64,000 bases of DNA from JAHBNG01 sp039028975 (GTDB lineage Bacteria > Chloroflexota > Anaerolineae > Caldilineales > Caldilineaceae): contig JBCCHB010000019.1 of assembly GCA_039028975.1 (NCBI GenBank), forward strand, positions 62,001-126,000, read 5' to 3'. Both the position numbers and the translations under genes were made by a program. Positions 61,505 through 64,000 of the stretch are shown here, in pieces. Position 1 is the first letter of the stretch, and each line of letters opens with the position of its first letter. The notes beneath the pieces were generated by a model. It was not told the origin of the DNA. It did not search any database and worked only from the letters and a program-made list of their open reading frames with translations.

Positions 61505-62083
61505 CTACCGATGCATCGCATGATATTCTTGGTTCGGCTGCATATCGACTGCGCTGGCAACTCGATTGGTCATGTTGAAGAACCCAGCGATGTTGGCGAT
61601 GTCCCAAATGGCGCTCTCTGAAAAACCGGCGTCTCGCAATTCCTGACGATCGGCTTCCACAATTTTGTAGGACTCCTGGGTAATTTTGACGGCAAAGTCG
61701 AGCATGGCTACGTGTCGGTCAGAGAGATCTGCTGCCCGGTAGTTCATCACCATCAGTTCACCCAATTTGGGATCGCCTGAATATTCTCGCACTGTGGCAC
61801 CGTGGGCCACCTGGCAGTAGAAGCAGTAATTGTGGCTGGAGACGACGACAGCGATCATCTCTCGCTCCAACTTGCTTAGCTCTGACTCACCAAGCATGAG
61901 CGTATTATAAAAGCGAGAAAATGCCCGTAGCTGATCTGGGTTGTGAGTATAGGCGGCCAGCACATTGGGTATCATGCCAAGCTTTTCTTCACAGACGTTA
62001 AAGTATTTTTGCAAATCTTCAGGGAGTTCATCTCGTGACGGTAGGTCGATGTTGAGACCGATGATATGGTCGGGTTGGGACAT
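61505..62083 (-). CDS. AhpD-like peroxidase-related protein
   Basis: 192 residues. The carboxymuconolactone-decarboxylase/AhpD core reads LSKLEREMIAVVVSSHNYCFYCQVAHGATVRE, with the CxxC-x3-H proton-relay arrangement (CFYC...H). The C-terminal part ELRDAGFSESAIWDIANIAGFFNMTNRVASA is typical of the uncharacterised peroxidase-related (TIGR01926-like) group. It probably reduces peroxides with help of a thiol donor. Converges with the cupin operon. Confidence 0.88.
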   Translation of the reverse strand: MSQPDHIIGLNIDLPSRDELPEDLQKYFNVCEEKLGMIPNVLAAYTHNPDQLRAFSRFYNTLMLGESELSKLEREMIAVVVSSHNYCFYCQVAHGATVREYSGDPKLGELMVMNYRAADLSDRHVAMLDFAVKITQESYKIVEADRQELRDAGFSESAIWDIANIAGFFNMTNRVASAVDMQPNQEYHAMHR

Positions 62084-62115
62084 GATTGGCTCCTGGTTGT
62101 GTTTAGATACGAATC

Positions 62116-62155
62116 AAAAACGGCATACGCCTCTTCCTAGAAGTGTATGCCGTTT
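62116..62155 (-). terminator. Terminator of the radical SAM operon
   Basis: AAACGGCATAC and GTATGCCGTTT are a perfect 11-bp inverted repeat, with an inner CTTC-CTA-GAAG hairpin. On the minus strand it ends in GTTTTTG, about 90 bp beyond the radical SAM stop at 62244. Confidence 0.8.
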
Positions 62156-62178
62156 ACCGTTGTTCATTTTCCTCTTTG

Positions 62179-62215
62179 TATACTCAGATCCGGTTTCAAA
62201 ATGACCTAAGTATAA
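62179..62215 (+). repeat. R2 element, copy E (37-bp deletion form)
   Basis: TATACTCAGATCCGGTTTC joins ATGACCTAAGTATAA. In reverse complement it aligns with the deletion form at 52594 along its full length with about eight changes. It lies between the radical SAM stop and its terminator. Confidence 0.6.
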
Positions 62216-62243
62216 CTCTCTGAATATTTAAGTAGTTTCGACC

Positions 62244-63704
62244 TTAAGCCATCACCTTATCTGCTGCCACGCCTTCAGTCTGATCTTTTTCCCCAATAAA
62301 GAAACGTTTGGCTTGAGCGATGGTGTTGGGCAGATTGGTCCAGTTCTCCTTAAAGGTCATCTTCTCCCAGACGCGCTCTGGCCGATAAAGATAGAAGCGT
62401 CGATAGGCTTCCCGCCACTTTTGGATAACGAGATCTGGGTCGTAATCCTTGTTCATGGTAAAGCGGGCTTTCTGTTCGTGGATTGCATAATCTCCCCAGC
62501 TATCGGCAAAGACTTGGCCGCCCTCCTGAATCATGTCATACATGGCTGTACCAGGGAAGGGGGCTGCCAGCAGGAAGTTGGCCAATTTGGGGTCCAGTTC
62601 CAGCGCCAACTGAATGGTCTTCTCCATAGTCTCTTCGGTGTCGCCCGGCATGCCAAATATGAAGAAGCCCATGGTCTGAAGACCAGCAGCTTTGGCATTC
62701 TTAAATGCCTCCCGCACCATATTCACGGTCTGCCCTTTTTGGATGACATTGCGCAGCATCTGCTCATCACCATTTTCTACGCCAAAGCCAACCCGCTTGC
62801 AACCAGCTGCCTTCATTAACTGATATAGCTCCAAATCGCCGTGGTTGACCTTCATACCGTGGACGGTTGTCCAGGGAACCGTATTCAACCCTTCTTCAAC
62901 CAAGCGGCGACAGATCTCTTTGGCACGAGGCAGCTTTAGATTCCAGATATCATCGGTGAGGCCAATTTCAGTGGCCCCTAGCCCATTGACTAGCCATTTC
63001 CACTCCTGAACCACGCTCTCGACAGAGCGGGCGCGCCATGTATCACCCGTTACTGGCTTAGAGCAGAAGGTACACTTGTAAGGACATCCCCGACTGGTCA
63101 AAATGGTGAAACTACGGGCATTCGGATCCAATCCATCAGTCAAGGGCTGCAAATTGGCGTAGCGATCAATCTTAAAGAGATCATGGGCAGGGAAGGGGAG
63201 CGCGTCCAAATCTGGGATCATAGGGCTTTCGGGGCTGGCTACAATCTCATCCTCACGGCGGAAGTGAATACCAGGAAGAACACCGGGTTGCTTTCCCGCC
63301 TCCAGCACATTGACTAATTCCAAAAAGCTGTATTCCGACTCTCCTTTAAAGACGTAATCTACATACTCGTGATGAGGCGCTTCCAACGACTCATAGGGCA
63401 TGATGGTGAGATGGGGCCCACCCAGAACAACCGTTAATCCCTTTTGCTTACAGAGCTGGGCCATTTCCCAAGCATCCTGGATTAAGGGCGTTGTGGCCGT
63501 AATACCGATCAGGTCATAGGGGCGGCCTTGCTCTTCAGCCCGCTCAATATAATAATCAACCTCTACATCTTCGACAGCCGCGTCAAAGATCAGTACATCA
63601 TGACCACCTTCGCGCAGGACAGCAGCTAAGTATCCAATACCCAGAGGAATATGTTTGCGTGAACTCCAGACTTTCGCCTCTGGACTGGCAAGAATAATAC
63701 GCAT
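62244..63704 (-). CDS. B12-binding radical SAM protein
   Basis: 486 residues from the ATG at 63704, which fits the family start [10 protein letters not shown]; the open frame upstream runs antisense-like through the previous gene. A B12-binding fold ([43 protein letters not shown]) precedes the radical SAM cluster CPYKCTFC (CxxxCxxC), then [32 protein letters not shown]. The C-terminal [21 protein letters not shown] is shared with the upstream gene. The family carries out methylations or ring rearrangements via 5'-deoxyadenosyl radicals. Overlaps the upstream stop by one base (TAATG). Confidence 0.9.
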   Translation of the reverse strand: MRIILASPEAKVWSSRKHIPLGIGYLAAVLREGGHDVLIFDAAVEDVEVDYYIERAEEQGRPYDLIGITATTPLIQDAWEMAQLCKQKGLTVVLGGPHLTIMPYESLEAPHHEYVDYVFKGESEYSFLELVNVLEAGKQPGVLPGIHFRREDEIVASPESPMIPDLDALPFPAHDLFKIDRYANLQPLTDGLDPNARSFTILTSRGCPYKCTFCSKPVTGDTWRARSVESVVQEWKWLVNGLGATEIGLTDDIWNLKLPRAKEICRRLVEEGLNTVPWTTVHGMKVNHGDLELYQLMKAAGCKRVGFGVENGDEQMLRNVIQKGQTVNMVREAFKNAKAAGLQTMGFFIFGMPGDTEETMEKTIQLALELDPKLANFLLAAPFPGTAMYDMIQEGGQVFADSWGDYAIHEQKARFTMNKDYDPDLVIQKWREAYRRFYLYRPERVWEKMTFKENWTNLPNTIAQAKRFFIGEKDQTEGVAADKVMA

Positions 63705-64000
63705 TAAATGGCCCCTTCGGCTTCGATGGCTTTGCGCAATCCAGCCTTCTCTTTCTTCGGGAGGAAGGTGCGGAGTGCAATCCGCACATTGCGCGGCAGG
63801 TTCATCCAAAAATCGACCGTCTTCAAACGACGAATAATCGGTGAAGGGCGCAGATAGTACTGGCGGTAGGCTTTGCGATACATCTCTTCCACCAATTCAG
63901 CCGTCATTTCACCCATCTCATAGCGGGCCTTCTGCTCAAAGAAGACGTAATCTTCCCAATCGTTGATGAGAAAGCGTCCCTGGCGTTTAACGATTTCATA
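63704..64000 (-). CDS. B12-binding radical SAM protein, C-terminal part (cut by window)
   Basis: The frame is open to the window edge: [59 protein letters not shown]. This matches the equivalent C-terminal region of the downstream radical SAM protein ([17 protein letters not shown]...[12 protein letters not shown]). It is therefore a paralogue in tandem, stopping at TAA within TAATG, and the two are probably co-translated. Confidence 0.85.
   Translation of the reverse strand, partial: YEIVKRQGRFLINDWEDYVFFEQKARYEMGEMTAELVEEMYRKAYRQYYLRPSPIIRRLKTVDFWMNLPRNVRIALRTFLPKKEKAGLRKAIEAEGAI

Noticed and set aside
63705..63809. N-terminal extension of the radical SAM protein
   Set aside because: The extra 35 residues overlap the end of the upstream gene in another frame and are not part of the B12-binding fold; the ATG in TAATG fits the family start.

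Overview
The window reads as chromosomal DNA from an uncultured, environmental bacterium. Base composition is balanced and intergenic spacers are rich in small repeats. The best guess is a Chloroflexota (Anaerolineae/Caldilineae-like) genome. The reasons are the DUF5667-type domain behind an ECF sigma factor, Tat-lipoprotein sugar-binding proteins, B12-binding radical SAM pairs, SdrD/DUF11 surface proteins and a UGSC selenoprotein. No rRNA, tRNA or CRISPR array was seen, so the taxonomy is inference only. The window opens inside a PEP-utilising enzyme and closes inside a B12-binding radical SAM gene.

1-7.5 kb: a PEP-utilising enzyme tail and a permease, then a decayed stretch holding a truncated TM0106-type nuclease and two CDGSH iron-sulfur fragments. 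Next comes a small minus-strand operon of SRPBCC and membrane proteins with one frameshifted member, and a CHRD lipoprotein behind a clear promoter with a duplicated operator. 7.5-13.3 kb: a tight five-gene minus-strand operon encodes a homoprotocatechuate-like meta-cleavage route. It contains an extradiol dioxygenase, a fumarylacetoacetase-fold hydrolase and a TauD-type oxygenase. It also has two unusual fusions: carboxymethyl-hydroxymuconate isomerase with a MetE-like domain, and YjbR with an alpha/beta hydrolase. 13.9-20.2 kb: a two-component system, a metallophosphoesterase, a CPBP protease and a P1B-4-type metal-exporting ATPase with a well-formed promoter and operator.

20.3-31.6 kb: an envelope-like region. 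Two secreted low-complexity proteins flank a DoxX-TauE fusion operon with an FAD protein. Beyond an M20 hydrolase lies an 828-residue protein joining a complete ECF sigma factor, one transmembrane helix, a DUF5667-like domain and a long Gly/Ser/Gln tail. 32-41 kb: a cupin/P-loop/membrane trio, a giant SdrD/DUF11 surface protein and an NTF2-FMO flavin monooxygenase. 41-49 kb: a phosphoesterase, a broken toxin-antitoxin pair, a Gfo/Idh/MocA dehydrogenase and a carbohydrate ABC importer followed by AlkD-type and DUF427 genes.

49-55 kb: a universal-stress protein and a Lon-type protease, then a two-gene UGSC operon. Its second gene has an in-frame UGA inside a UGSCTTC motif, with a stem-loop in the bacterial SECIS position, so it is very probably a selenoprotein. 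55-64 kb: a membrane protein, remnants of a DUF11 protein and a GxxExxY-like protein, a ketopantoate-reductase-like/TPP-enzyme/cupin operon, an AhpD-like protein and two tandem B12-binding radical SAM genes.

Across the window at least four families of miniature repeats recur in spacers. R1 is about 160 bp with terminal inverted repeats. R2 is 87 bp, plus 37-bp deletion forms. R3 is about 75 bp. R4 is about 95 bp and starts with a CCCCAT-loop-ATGGGG hairpin. One R3 copy sits between the genes of the toxin-antitoxin pair.
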